Assembly (NCBI GenBank): GCA_021018995.1
Contig: CM037589.1
Span: 10,927,001 to 10,991,000 of the forward strand
Source: Chloranthus sessilifolius
Taxonomy: Eukaryota > Streptophyta > Magnoliopsida > Chloranthales > Chloranthaceae
Reading direction: 5' to 3'
Length of the DNA: 64,000 nt
The notes below the pieces were generated by a model that was not told the DNA's origin, searched no databases, and saw only the letters and a list, made by a program, of their open reading frames with translations. This document shows positions 10,783-22,112 of this stretch, in pieces. A program made the position numbers and the translations under genes. Position 1 is the first letter of the stretch; each line of letters begins with the position of its first letter.

Positions 10783-13692
10783 CTCCTAATTCCATGCTTC
10801 ATAGTTTAGCCGAAAGTGGCATATAAAATCATACATTTGGGCTTGAATGCTTTGCAGGTTCTGTACTACTGGTCTTCCAAGTGACGTTGTTGTTGAAGTT
10901 GGGGAGATGTCATTTCATCTACACAAGGTAAATTTTTTTGTCAAAGTGACACTGAAAAATTGTTTAGAGTAAAAAGAACTACAGTTGGGTTTTTTTGGTA
11001 ATATAAAAAGTTCAATTTTGTCACTGATTAAAATTCAAAAAGCAAAATTTTGAACAAAATCAACAGGGCACACCTGGTAAAGGAGCCCCTGACAGAGTCT
11101 GAAGTAGTGGAAACTTATCCACAACTACAAGTATGAACAAATAGTATAACATATTTGTTTTGTTATCTGGCCTTGCAGTTCCCCTTGCTTTCTAGAAGTG
11201 GAGTTTTGGAGAGATTGATCGGAGAGAAAACTGATCAGGGGGAAGAGGACTGTACTGTGCAGCTTCCTGACGTTCCCGGAGGTGCAAAAGCATTTGAACT
11301 TATAGCCAAGTTCTGCTACGGCGTGAAATTGGAACTCACTGCTTCAAATGTTGTTTACCTACGGTGTGCCGCCGAACACCTCCAAATGACAGAAGACTAT
11401 GGAGAGGGCAATTTGATTGCACAGACAGAGGTTTTCCTCAACCAAGTTGTTCTCCGTAACTGGAAAGATTCGATAAAGGCACTCCAGTCATGTGAGGACA
11501 TCCTTCCTGATGCTGAAGATCTCCATATTGTGAAGAGGTGTATCGAATCACTAGCCGTAAAAGCTTGCACGGACCCAAATCTATTTGGATGGCCTATGAT
11601 GGAACATGGGTCTATGCAAAGCCCAGGTGGAACCCTCTTGTGGAATGGAATAAGCACAGGAGCGAGACCAAGAAATTCTACTTCAGATTGGTGGTATGAG
11701 GACGCTTCTTCTTTGAGTCTACCTCTCTATAAAAGGTTGATCTCGGTCATGGAATCACGAGGCATCAAACAAGAGATAATCTCTGCTTCCCTTACTTTCT
11801 ATGCGAAAAGGTATCTGCCTGGACTGAATAGACGTCAGCATTCCGGTGAGCATCGTAGCCATTTAGTGCCGGTATCTCTAGCGGCCCCCCTATCGGAAGA
11901 AGAACAGAAGGTTCTACTTGAAGAGATAGATAGTTTGCTGCCCATGCAAAAAGTTATTATATCGACAAAGTTCCTATTTGGTCTCCTTCGCACTGCCATG
12001 ATTCTTCGGGCTAGCCCATCTTGCATGTCAAACTTGGAGAGAAGAATAGGAATGCAGCTGGACCAAGCCACCTTGGAAGATCTCTTGATGCCTAACTTCT
12101 CTTATTCCATGGAGACGCTCTACAATGTAGAGTGTATACAGCGGATTCTGGAACACTTCATAGCAATGGATCAGGCAACCGGCGGGGCCTCCCCATGCTC
12201 AGTTGATGGCGAACAGTTGATGGGTTCACCATCTTTAACCCCAATTACAATGGTGGCTAAGCTTATAGATGGGTACCTTGCGGAGGTTGCACCGGATATT
12301 AACTTGAAGCTGCCCAAGTTTCAGTCGCTAGCCGTCGTCGTCCCTGACTATGCCAGGCCATTGGATGACGGACTCTATCGTGCAATTGACATATACTTAA
12401 AGGTGATCTTTTGGATATCTTTGTAAGTCCAATCATTTGATGCAGGCATAATGTCCATCAGTAAAATTTAAACCTGCATTACAACCGAGTAATCAAATAA
12501 TTTATCAGGTCAGACTCAACAATCCAGAATTTGAAAGGGCGCCATTACTTGCACATGAGAAGTTGGCCCTTCCACATAGTTTAAAAGGAATATTTTGGAA
12601 AACATGTGCCATGTAAAAACACAATCTGAGCCGTCTGATTCGAAAGCCATGATCTAAAGATCTCTGGTGCAAAAGATTGGAACAAAATACGACTCCTATA
12701 ATATGATTCAATGCAGTCAGCTGTTTAATCAGATAATGACCTTTGACTGCTTTGAAGCTTATGATAAAGATCGTCTTTCATGCCAATCTTTTATACCTCT
12801 TAGTTCATGGCCTTCAAATCAGATGGCTCAAATTGTGTTTTCACATTGCACAGGTCCCCAAAATACCAAGTCCTTTCTTTTAAGCTGTGTACAAAGGCCA
12901 ACCTCTCGTGCAAGTATTGGCTCTCAACTTAAAAACTTCAAGATTTCAAATTGGACCATAAGCTTTTTAAACTTCAAAAAGTCATCTGCTTAGTTTTGAA
13001 TCCAAGTGGAATCTGGGATCATGTCCGGACTCTGGCCCACGTGGAGTTTTATGTTTTTTATTGGTCCAACCACTTCTGTTTAATTATCCATTTTAATTAG
13101 TTCAAAGCTCAAGCTCCATAACTAGAGTGCATTCAAATATATCCAGGCACACCCATGGCTCACGGACTCAGACAGAGAACAGCTCTGCAGACTAATGGAT
13201 TGCCAGAAGCTCTCACTAGAAGCATGCACTCATGCAGCCCAGAACGAGAGGCTGCCACTCAGAGTAGTAGTCCAAGTCCTCTTCTTTGAGCAGTTGCAAC
13301 TGCGGACCTCGATTGCAGGCTGCTTTTTAGTTTCTGAAAATCTTGATGGGTCGAGGCCATTGAGAAGCGGCGGATTTGCAACATCAAATGAGGGAGGGGG
13401 ATGGGCCACAGCCGTGAGAGAGAACCAGGTTTTGAAAGTGGGGATGGATAATATGAGGATGCGGGTTTCGGAACTTGAGAAGGAGTGTTCGAGCATGCGA
13501 GAGGAGATCGAGAAGTTGGGTCGGGGGAGAAGCACATGGGGTAGCGTTTCAAAGAAGTTTGGATTCAAGATTAAATCGCAGATGTGCAGTGCACAAGAGG
13601 GCTCAGTTAGAAACCAGAACAATGGAGTCGAGAAGGTAGAGAAGTTGTCTAGGCATGTGAAACATAAGAAGAACTTGTCTGAAGACGAGTAA
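8158..13692 (+). CDS. BTB/POZ-NPH3 domain protein, At1g30440-like
   Basis: Coding exons are 8158-8216, 10858-10927, 11179-12402 and 13147-13692 (TAA stop), joined by GT-AG introns of 2641, 251 and 744 nt. They give 632 residues in one frame. The opening [20 protein letters not shown], the BTB domain (about 27-125, with [18 protein letters not shown]) and the NPH3 domain (about 213-505, from DWWYEDAS to [13 protein letters not shown], including [18 protein letters not shown] ending at 451) match the NRL family. A coiled coil follows (about 541-577). By recall the closest relative is Arabidopsis At1g30440 (about 665 residues). NRL proteins are thought to act as CUL3 ubiquitin-ligase substrate adaptors or auxin/phototropism signalling scaffolds at the plasma membrane; the substrate of this member is not known. 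Start choice: the only ATG upstream of the conserved N-terminus, behind a leader-intron acceptor. The exons show no frameshift or internal stop. The tail after the coiled coil is somewhat shorter than in Arabidopsis. Confidence 0.93.
9893..10110 (-). mobile_element. 5'-truncated LINE 3' end in intron 1
   Basis: Read on the minus strand, the segment runs into GCCTTTAATGAAATTATAAC, then TTTACTGGT and an A-rich tail. That is the usual end of plant L1-type LINEs, whose last codons and tail look like this. Only about 200 bp remain, with no reverse transcriptase. The 5' limit is not visible. Confidence 0.5.
10698..10781. repeat. (CT)n(AT)n compound microsatellite in intron 1
   Basis: About 13 CT units run straight into about 28 TA units. 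It lies about 75 bp upstream of the exon 2 acceptor (AG at 10856-10857). Confidence 0.9.
12537..12925. mobile_element. Mutator-type MITE (family B) in intron 3
   Basis: Inverted arms of roughly 120 bp can be followed by eye from both ends: GCCATTACTTGCAC on the left, GTGCAAGTATTGGC on the right, then matching ACAATCTGAGCCGTCTGATT / AATCAGATGGCTCAAATTGT. The flanks AATTTGAAA (12528-12536) and AACTTAAAA (12926-12934) agree at 7 of 9 bases with only transitions different, which fits the 9-bp duplication of Mutator-like elements. It makes up about half of intron 3. No ORF of its own. Confidence 0.7.
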
Positions 13693-13977
13693 GCTCTCTC
13701 TTCTTTTTGTTGTGTGCTTACCTTCGTTTTATTGTTTTCGCTTTCTTTCTTTTCCTCCCAATCCGAAACTTTGAAGTTAATCTCCTGTGGTTTGGGTGCT
13801 TCTTGGTTCATTCTTTTTCTGTTTATTTTCTATTTTCTCAATCATGGAGAAGATAGAATTGATGGCCTGGTGTAACTTAGATGCTTATTGTGACACTATT
13901 GCAGTTTGGAGGAGAGTTTTTGTTTCCCTTCTCTGTTCTCTGTTGGGTGCATTTTTTAACGTGTCATTCTTGAGACA
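13693..13977 (+). other. 3' untranslated / downstream region of NPH3-like gene
   Basis: T-rich sequence after the stop codon. No unambiguous AATAAA signal was seen, so the polyadenylation site is not placed. Confidence 0.4.
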
Positions 13978-14162
13978 CATGGCAGCAAATTTCGTTTCGG
14001 TTTCGGAGGGGACCGAAACCGAAATTTCGGCTTCGGCCGATAATTTGATCAAAAATTTCATTCCCATATATTCTATGACCGAAATTTCGGTCCCAAATTA
14101 TCGTTTCAGTGGGGCCCGAAACTGATAATTTAGGTCATTTCGGCTGAAATTTTGATCCTTGC
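13978..14162. mobile_element. Foldback element, CCGAAATTTCGG type
   Basis: The interior is a cluster of TTTCGGTTTCGG, GACCGAAACCGAAATTTCGG and GACCGAAATTTCGGTC words. The right end is GAAATTTTGATCCTTGCATGG and the left end ATGGCAGCAAATTTCG, an imperfect inverse. The same ends occur at 31519-31671. Confidence 0.5.
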
Positions 14163-14444
14163 ATGGCAGTGCTCATTAAGTGTGGGTTGTGATTTGAAGA
14201 CTGAACTAAAAGATCTATGGTACAGAAGCTTGGGACGGAAAAACATCTCTTCTGTGATTTCAGTCATTCAAATGCTTTTAAAATTAAATGCTACCATGTC
14301 AATCTCCAAACTAGTTATAGCCATTCATTTTAATGGTCTTGACTGCTTTGAATCACATGATTAGAAATGTTTTTTCTTGGGCTTCGACTCGTTCAAATCA
14401 CATAGCAAACTTGATGAAAACATGTGCTAGAACTCTCTGCTTTG
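14163..14444. other. Family B-like MITE debris
   Basis: Words such as GTCTTGACTGCTTTGAATCACATGA and AAACATGTGCTAGAA echo family B MITEs, but no ends could be paired. No gene seen. Confidence 0.3.
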
Positions 14445-14764
14445 GAACCACTACTTCCACACAGAGTTGGCCCTCGCCCATAGTTTAAATGACAAACTTG
14501 ATATTTTGAGAACCTGTGCTAGGTGGAAATATCATCTAAGCCATCTGATTTGTAAGCCATGACTGAAGGTCCTTGGTGCAAAAATCGGCGTGACAATCTG
14601 GATCATATGATTTAAAGCAGTTAACCATTGAATCAGATGACGGCCTTTGACTGAATTAAAACATATGACAGATTATGTTTTATGTGAATCTTTTGCACCT
14701 AAGATCCCTAGATCATGACATTTATGTGCCACAACCAACTTTGCGTGCAAGTAATGGTTTTCAT
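14445..14764. mobile_element. Mutator-type MITE (family B)
   Basis: The left end GAACCACTACTTCCAC faces the right end GTGCAAGTAATGGTTTTC. Inside are GTTGGCCCTCGCCCATAGTTTAAA, TCATCTAAGCCATCTGATTTG and the core ATTTAAAGCAGTTAACCATTG-AATCAGATGA shared with the copy at 12537. A flanking 9-bp duplication is only weakly visible. Confidence 0.55.
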
Positions 14765-14832
14765 GCTGTGGGCAGGTGACTAGGTTTGTCGCTATATACA
14801 AGCTAAAAACCACTGGCCAGGCCACATAGAAG

Positions 14833-14870
14833 AGTGTGTGTGTGTGTGTGTGTGGTGGGGGGGGGGGGGG
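14833..14870. repeat. (GT)n and poly-G run
   Basis: About eleven TG units are followed by a long G run. A G-rich tract of this kind may form a G-quadruplex; that is inference. Confidence 0.85.
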
Positions 14871-15030
14871 GTATTAACATCTTTTAATCATTGCTTAGCC
14901 CCCACCAGCAGAAAATCCTAGTTACGCCCCTGCTAAAAACAATATGAAGCCAGCCATCCGCCAGTGATTGGCTATTGCTGTATGCTAGATCCAAACATTA
15001 ACAACAATATGAATATGATGTAGACATTAA

Positions 15031-15373
15031 GGCTGTGTTTGGCATAGCTTTTTGTCAGCTCCTTGCCAGAGCCGGTTATACTTGCTTTGTCAGTCTTCTT
15101 TTCTTTCTTGCTAACTTCTTACAAAGCGGGATTTACTTGCTCTAGCAGCTATCTCTTTACTCTCTGCTATTTCCTTGACAAAATTAACCTGCTGTAGCAG
15201 AGAATAAAGGAGAACCGCTGGAACAAGTAAATCTTGCTCTGTAGGAAGTTAGCAAGGAGAAGGGAGATATGGTAAAGCAGGTAGCAGAGATTTATCAAAG
15301 AGAAAAGGAACTTGCTAAACCAGGTAAACCTTGATTTGGCTGGGAGTAGCAGAGAGCTATGCCAAACACAACC
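15031..15373. mobile_element. Tourist (PIF/Harbinger)-type MITE
   Basis: The terminal inverted repeats GGCTGTGTTTGGCATAGCT and its inverse AGCTATGCCAAACACAACC (19 bp, one mismatch) are flanked by the trinucleotide TAA on both sides (15028-15030 and 15374-15376). That matches the TWA target preference of PIF/Harbinger. The interior continues as a long imperfect palindrome rich in AGCAGAG and CTTGCT words. Confidence 0.8.
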
Positions 15374-15577
15374 TAAGTTTCTAGTAAGATGAGAGTAGTA
15401 TATGGAAACCCACCCGTTCCCACTAAAGATTTGGAATGGGTCACTGATCTTTGGACGCCACTCTTTTTCATCATGTGATGCAGATGACTAGATCCCGATG
15501 CAAAGTTCTTGTGCGTCAAAGACTGCATCTAAAAAATATCTCTACCCTTGTTGAAGCGATTTTAGAAGAATTATCAA

Positions 15578-15806
15578 GGCTGCGTTTGGGTTAGCTCTTA
15601 TAAGAGCAGAAGCAACTCTCTGTCAGAGCAGATAAAATAAGTGCTGGCGTAGAGCAGACAGAGAGCAGGTTTATCACTTAAAACAGCTCCCCACCAAAGC
15701 AAATGGGGCGAGGAGCTGTGTTACCAAACATGAAAGCAGTTCTCTATCGGAGCCAAAGAGAAAAAGAGCTGCTCTTTACCCTGAAAGAGCTAACCCAAAC
15801 GCAACC
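15578..15806. mobile_element. Second Tourist-type MITE
   Basis: GGCTGCGTTTGGGTTAGCTCTT and its inverse AAGAGCTAACCCAAACGCAACC bound a 229-bp palindromic element related in its ends to the one at 15031. No clean 3-bp duplication remains. Confidence 0.7.
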
Positions 15807-16667
15807 CGAATAAATCACCAAAGTCAATTTTAGTCGTTCATCAAGTCCAATGCATCGAATGGCATAAATAAGTATTAGCCCCAAACTCTCTCTCTCTCTC
15901 TCTCTCAATATTCAGTCTTGAGAGTCAACTTGAACCTGACTCAACCTATTAACCTTTAAACTCGTAAAATTTTACGTGATTCGATAATTTGCCTATGTTT
16001 ACAGGTGATGCTGAATTCTATCACTAATCTATGAAAAACTAGGGTTATAAATCTCTCAAATCTCAATTCACTCAATGCATAAATCAAGTTTTCTTTAATA
16101 TAATCCTAATTTATAATTAGAATTTATATCTAATACAAAATATAATCGCCTAATATAAAATATAAAAAAAATATCCTCAATAACCCTAAAAGATAAATGG
16201 GAGATGTTGAAAAAATGGACTTTGAACTGCTTACTTAATACGAACTCATTTATTTATTGTCGAACATGGAACTAGGGAGAGAAAAGGAAAGAGCTACGAG
16301 GACCCATTATTTATAATTTTTTTAATGGGTAATTACAGATCCATCCAAATGGCTACCCAACAGACTTGAGTGCAAGGTTGATCCATCATTTAAAGAAAAA
16401 ACTAAATAAAAGCATCATCGATCGTCAATCTAACGGTGGTAAAGAGTTTGAAAAATGAATGGCCAAACATTTCATTAATTTATCGTTTATTTTGATACCG
16501 TTAGATAAATGGCAAATATTTCTTTTAAATTTTTTTTTTGAATATACCCTTAGAAGGGATGAACCACAGGAAGATTTGTGGCACATGGCACAAAGTGCCA
16601 CATGGCACTAGTAGGGGAGCCACGCTATCTGATGGGTCCCGAGACCGCCATCCCTAAAAGAAATTTA
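15807..16667. other. Intergenic with short (CT)n at 15888-15905
   Basis: No gene recognised. A small CT microsatellite, then AT-rich sequence up to the TTA flank of the next element. Confidence 0.5.
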
Positions 16668-18099
16668 GGGCCCGTTCGGGAGTGCAGATAAGGTCAGAAT
16701 CTGAGAGTTTACTCAGAAAAGGACCCAAATATCCCACTTTCTCCGTTTTTCCTCTGTTCGTAAGTTACTCTCGATTTGCGTGTTTTCTACCTATTTTCTG
16801 TTGAAAGTGACATATAGTAGTCGGAGCATTTTGCTCACTAACCAACCAACACCGCGCCAACCAACCAACGCCTCCCTTCTCACGTGCTAAGTTTGCTCTT
16901 CTCATGTGCTGTGCTAAGTTTGCTTGTTTTGTATATTAAAGATATGTAAAGTTAAAATAACTTAAGTAAACCAACGTGTTTGATCTCACGACCTCAAGTA
17001 AAGATGCCCATCAACTAACCAGTAGAACTATACATGCTTTTGTGTATTATTTAAAATTTAATATTTATTCTATAAACATTTAGTGGAGACTGTTGTTATA
17101 GGCACTATCATCATACACACCTATGTGTATAAGCAGGGTTTAAAAATCTGCCATATCCGATACTTATCGGCCTATATGTATTGTGTTAGGCCCCAAACGA
17201 TAATCACCCGCTTAGATAATCATCCCATAAACCAAAGGTTTATAAACACCCCTCAGATAATCGTCTCATCAACGCGTTTCAGAGGTTTACAAACACCCCC
17301 TTAAATTAATTGTCCCATTCACCAAAGCCATCACATTTGAGGAAATTACCATTCGAAGCTTTAATGAGATGTTTGACGATTGATATAATTTTTATGGTCA
17401 ATTTTTATAATTTTAAGTTTTTAACAACATAGTAGCAATGTCGTCAATCATTTGGCAGCCATGTCAGGAACTCTGGGCTCAATGCAATCATGCACATGGC
17501 TAATAATCCATTAAATAAGTACTATTTCACATGGGTCGGTCATCCGTAAAAAGCACCGCCCAATATTACAAAAAAAGTATCACCCAATATATTGAAACTC
17601 GCATGGATAGACAACCCGTAAAATTTTGACCAAATTCGAATTCACCTCATATACCGATGACTTGATAATGTATCTACGGTCTGAACACAACTAACAATTC
17701 TTCCAATTCTGAGCTTTTCTTAGATGAACTTAAGAACTTAAAAGTAATGGTCATTAAATCAGATTCGGAAAAAGACTCCGTCAAATATGTTCAGCCCCAT
17801 CTCGATTGGTTGCCCGTAAATTTTGAGATAAATTCAATTGCGGCACATAAATCGATGATTAGATAATGTCTCTATGATCATAGCATAACCACCTATTGAA
17901 TCGATTCTGAGGATTTTCTGAGAGGAACTTAAAAAAAAAAGGATTTTCATCTTTTATAAGAAAAGCCAGGAATCTGAGTAACTTAAGAACACATATGAGA
18001 AAAGTCAGGAATCTGAGTTTGCTAAGAATCTGCCAGGAATCTGAGTGTCCAAGAATCTGAGCTTTTCTGGGAAAAACCAGGAAACACATGAACGAGGCC
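16668..18099. mobile_element. Probable PIF/Harbinger-type non-autonomous element
   Basis: It starts GGGCCCGTTCGGGAGTG and ends GAACGAGGCC, with TTA on both outer sides (16665-16667 and 18100-18102). The right end carries repeated GAATCTGAG and CAGGAATCTGAG words and AAAACCAGGAAACAC. No transposase ORF is visible in the 1.4 kb. The pairing of these two ends is inferred. A second right end (19262-19651) closes with the same TTA, so a larger composite of 16668-19651 is equally possible. Confidence 0.45.
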
Positions 18100-18540
18100 T
18101 TAGACTTTTTAAATTTTTCTTTTTATAGAATTTGATGGGCAGTCAAAAATCTCCTATTTCTAAATACTCAGAATCTGGGCAGATTCTGAGTTTTTTTGCA
18201 AGATCTGAGCAAAGCCCACGTTCGAGAGCCAATTTTGGGAAGCGGGAATCTGAGTGTTTTCTGAGTGAAAACGACGTTTGGTCGTCCGACCAAACCTCTC
18301 GGATTAGCTCAGATTCTGAGCTCAGAATCTGGGTTGGTGAAGTATACTCCTCATCCATCTATGCAGCTGATCAAAACTATGTGTCCTCCCCAGCTACGCA
18401 GTAGCTTCTTTGAAGCTACTGCATTGTCTTCCCCAACCATCCATGGCGATAGGTAGGGGCCAGCCTCGATTCAAAAACACATGCCTCCATCTCTGCTCCG
18501 ATTCCCTTTGCAGTGCATTCACATGGCCCTCAGAATCGAT
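18100..18540. other. Repeat debris rich in GAATCTGAG
   Basis: Further AGATTCTGAG/GAATCTGGG words and a possible degenerate terminus (CCCACGTTCGAGAGCC) suggest remains of the same element family. The ORFs here are short, overlap in several frames and run through the repeats, so I do not call a gene. Confidence 0.4.
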
Positions 18541-18900
18541 GGCGACTCGATGAGTGGCATCGACTCGTCATAAATCGTCATCGATTACATAAAAAAAAAA
18601 AAAAATTATTATTTTTTTAAATTTTTTTTTTTTATGTAATCGATGACTCAATCTGATGAATCGGGATCGACTACAAAATCGTTATCGATTACATAAAAAA
18701 AAAAATTAATTGATTAATTAATTAATTAATTTTTTTTATGTAATCGATAACGACTTCAATCTGAAATCGGCATCGACTCGATGTAATCGTTATCGATTAC
18801 ATAATTTTTTTTTTTTAATATAATCGATGGCGACTACTGTATAGAGCCAATGGCGACTTTATGTCGAGTAATCGATGGCGACTCTTAAAATGATCGGTGC
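18541..18900. repeat. Cluster of three hairpins built on ATCGATTACAT
   Basis: Three successive palindromes, each GTCATCGATTACAT or GTTATCGATTACAT, then an A-rich and T-rich loop, then ATGTAATCGATGAC or the TAACGA variant. The last is less complete. Between them are GGCATCGACTCGA-like words. No ORF. Confidence 0.7.
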
Positions 18901-19261
18901 AGCGTATGCAGTCGATATCCCCTTTTTCTCATATCTATCTTTAGAATTATCGATTTTATATTGTAGTCTTCATATCTGACGGCATAGATCTCGTTTCTTA
19001 AATGAGTGTTTGGCTTTTTTATGTTTATTGTTCTCCTATCCACTTTGGTTATTTATGTATGGCAGTCACTGTGATTTCTTTATAATTCTCAATATGAAGC
19101 TTGTCTCTTTTCATATTTTATTATTTCTCGTGTAAGCAAATCATATGGGTTGTGTATCGATCCCAAATGACTCTTCTCGAGGTGAGGGTCACCAGGTTGT
19201 CATACTCAGCTCCGACTCCTTATGGTGACGACGCCATACAATCGTGCAATGGTAGTGTTAG
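18901..19261. other. Intergenic, no gene seen
   Basis: No structure recognised. Confidence 0.4.
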
Positions 19262-19651
19262 GGACCCATTTTAAAAATAATAGTAATTAAATCAAATTCG
19301 AAAAAAGACTCCGTCAAATATGTTCAGCCCCATCTCGATTGGTTGCCCGTAAATTTTGAGAGAAATTCGAGTACGGCACATAAACCGATGATTAAGATCA
19401 CGTTTCTACGATCGTAGTATAACCACTGATTGAAGCTATTCTGAGGGTTTTCTGAGAGGAATCTGAGTGGTTTAAGAACAAAGGATTTTGAGTTTTGTAA
19501 GAATCTGTCAGGAATCTGAGTGGTTAAAGAACGCATATGGTGAAAACCAGGAATCTGAGTTTGCTAAGAATCTGTCAGGAATCTGAGTGTCCAAAATCTG
19601 AACAAAATCTGAGCTTTTCTGGGAAAAACCAGGAAACACCCGAACGAGGCC
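19262..19651. repeat. Second copy of the PIF-like right end
   Basis: It matches 17735-18099 along its length (AAAGACTCCGTCAAATATG, GCCCCATCTCGATTGGTTGC, TCTGAGAGGAA, GGGAAAAACCAGGAAACAC) and ends CCCGAACGAGGCC, followed by TTA. Compared with the first copy it has extra GAATCTGAG-bearing units. Confidence 0.7.
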
Positions 19652-19654
19652 TTA

Positions 19655-19821
19655 GGGTCCTTTAAGGTGTCTCCTTACCTCTACCTCTCGGTTCCACTTT
19701 TCCAAGGCAACAATCACTCTATCTTCTCTCTTTACCAACCAATCTCACTCCCTCTCTCTTCTCCTACTCGCAAACCTAACACCCTCTCTCTCCCAGTCTC
19801 TCGGTTTCCCCATAATCCCAG

Positions 19822-19852
<31 letters not shown>

Positions 19853-20733
19853 AACTCTCAAGTTTTCACGTTCTCCGATTGGCAAAAGCTCTCGTCCATT
19901 TTATGTTGAATTTATAAATATATGATTATATTTTTATTTTTTTAATAAAAAATAAAAGCTCCAATCCTAGTGACAAATTTCACCGACATTCTCAAAAAAT
20001 TCGCCACAATAAGAGTAAATCAAAATTTTCAGTGGGATTTCAGTAATTTCATTTATTTCTATAGCCTGACACGCAACCTACGCCCGCATCCCACGCTAAG
20101 TTAATAGTAAAAACTTATGTTTTTACGAAAAATCAAGTCTCTATTTTTTTATTTTTTGAAATTTTAAATATATTTTTGTATATATTTTTCAAGAACAAAA
20201 TTTTTTCTTTTAAACTAATCCGAAAGGAACAAATTACCAAAAACAAAATTTGTCACTATTAGCCGGCCTAATCGCGAGAAGCTTCACTGAAATTTTGCCA
20301 ATCATAGCGACAAACTTCACTGAAATTTTACCAAAATTGTGGTGATTTAAAATTTTCGATAAAATTTGAAAAATTATTATTTAACGACTATCAAAGGACT
20401 CTCTTCAGAAAAATCTTGACTCCACTGCTACATGGCACACGAATCTAGGCACTTGCCCAATATTAAGAGTACTGCTCAGATTTGGGTGGCATGTGACACC
20501 CACCCTTTCTAGAGCTCAACCTTTGCAATAGGTTTTTATGAAAAATTTAAAAGGAAAATATATTGTAAGGGTGAACCCTAGTTAATGATGTTGAAATGAA
20601 CGGTGAATTAATGACATATTTGACCGTTCATTGTTAGATCTCTTTCCATTGTGGATAGATAACGGGCAATGTATTTAATTTTAATTTTTAAGATGATAAG
20701 GGATCAACCTTGAACTGAAGCTGGTCGCCCTCA
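19655..20733. other. Intergenic, CT-rich then AT-rich
   Basis: 19670-19900 is pyrimidine-rich with (CT)n at about 19820-19851. The 80-codon ORF there is low-complexity Ser/Leu/Pro and is not a credible protein. At 19955-20370 the word GACAAA-TTTCAC-GA recurs, which suggests an old repeat. No gene. Confidence 0.45.
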
Positions 20734-21222
20734 TGTTCGAAATTTTTATGAAATCTCAAAATTCTTATTTTATATGGCCCACACATATTAGGATTTTATA
20801 AAACCTGTTGCTTGAAATAATAAAGGACATTATTAAAAATTGAAGAAAACCTCAAGCATTCTCCTGATTTACATGTGATTCTTATTCCTATTAGAATATT
20901 TTAATAGACGTATTCTAGGCAGATCATGACTCTTCATGCTCTATACATATATGTGGGCATCCCTCGCTCACTATACAGAAGCCTTTTGACATCTTCCTAT
21001 TAAGAGACTATAGCAAGAGAGGTGGGTAATCACCTTCATCTTTCTTCACAGTAAAAAGTTTTGGATTACGCACCATTGCGTCTATTTGAATCAACGGTTA
21101 CGATCTTTGCGATAAGATACACACATATATTTTAATTTATGAATTGTTGATTTATTATTTTGGTTGATCATAAGCCTAGATTCTAGGACAAATATTTTGG
21201 TAGTCGAATGATAGGTCCAATA
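20734..21222 (+). repeat. 5' LTR of LARD-like copy 1
   Basis: It starts TGTTCGAAATTTTTATG and ends GGTCCAATA, and aligns with 25215-25709 along its whole length. A TATA-like ATACATATATGTGGGC lies mid-LTR. Confidence 0.8.
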
Positions 21223-21894
21223 ATTGGTATTAGAGCATGATCATCATAGGATTAATCAAAGTATCGAGTCAATTAATTTTATTTATTCTTAAATAAACCT
21301 CTTTGTCGTGGATCTTTAAAAGTTAGTAGGTTATTATCTATATTCGCCATAAGAGAACGAGCGCTGTTGGAGAAAGAAACTACATTTTATTATGCAGCAA
21401 ATCCTCAACTCCTCATCCAAATTAAGATGATCATTTTTAAAAAATAAATAATATTGAGGTTCTATCATTCTTATATAGCCGGACCCAAATCGGTGAGAGC
21501 AGTCAATTGCATAGATCAGGGGTTGTGCACTGCGAATAAGGAATATCGAAACCGACTGTTATAGAATTCGTTGGTGACTTGATTTCATGAAACTCTAATT
21601 TCAGAAATTACTGAGGGGAAAGGCCTATAGGATCCGTTAAGTCTTTTTCTTTTCATGGAATAAAGAAGATTTGATCTCGCACATTAGCCATTGAAAATAA
21701 GTCACTCATCCATTCATATGAGTTGATATTAGTGGTGTCCCACTGGTGCACGGGTTCTCAAGATATATACTGGCCAATGGGAAAAAGGAATATGGTTTGT
21801 ATCTTTATTTATCTTTTTAATTAAGTTAGTTAGGAGAGAAATGTCATAACAAAAAGTCTTGTGGATGATGAATAATTTATGTATAAATAATTTA

Positions 21895-22112
21895 GGGCAC
21901 TTTAGAGAAGCATGCCTCTAGAATAAACTTTTTAGTAAGAAAAGATCCGACCTCAAACGTTTTAGAAAAATGGTGCTTTCACAAATTTTAAAAGTGTTTT
22001 CATAGTTTTCTGAAGTTCTAAAATCTGTGAAAGCACTGCTTTCTAAAACGTTTGAAGTCGGATTTTTTTTGTTAAAAAGTTTATTTTTGAGGCATATTTC
22101 TCTAATTATCCC
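21895..22112. mobile_element. Mutator-type hairpin MITE (family C)
   Basis: A 218-bp near-palindrome: AGAGAAGCATGCCTC...CAAACGTTTTAGAAA on the left mirrors TTTCTAAAACGTTTG...GAGGCATATTTCTCT on the right. It is flanked by a perfect 9-bp duplication, AATAATTTA, at 21886-21894 and 22113-22121. Nested in the LARD-like copy 1. Confidence 0.85.

Noticed and set aside
13230-13811. 193-codon minus-strand ORF
   Set aside because: It is the antisense shadow of exon 4 of the NPH3-like gene.
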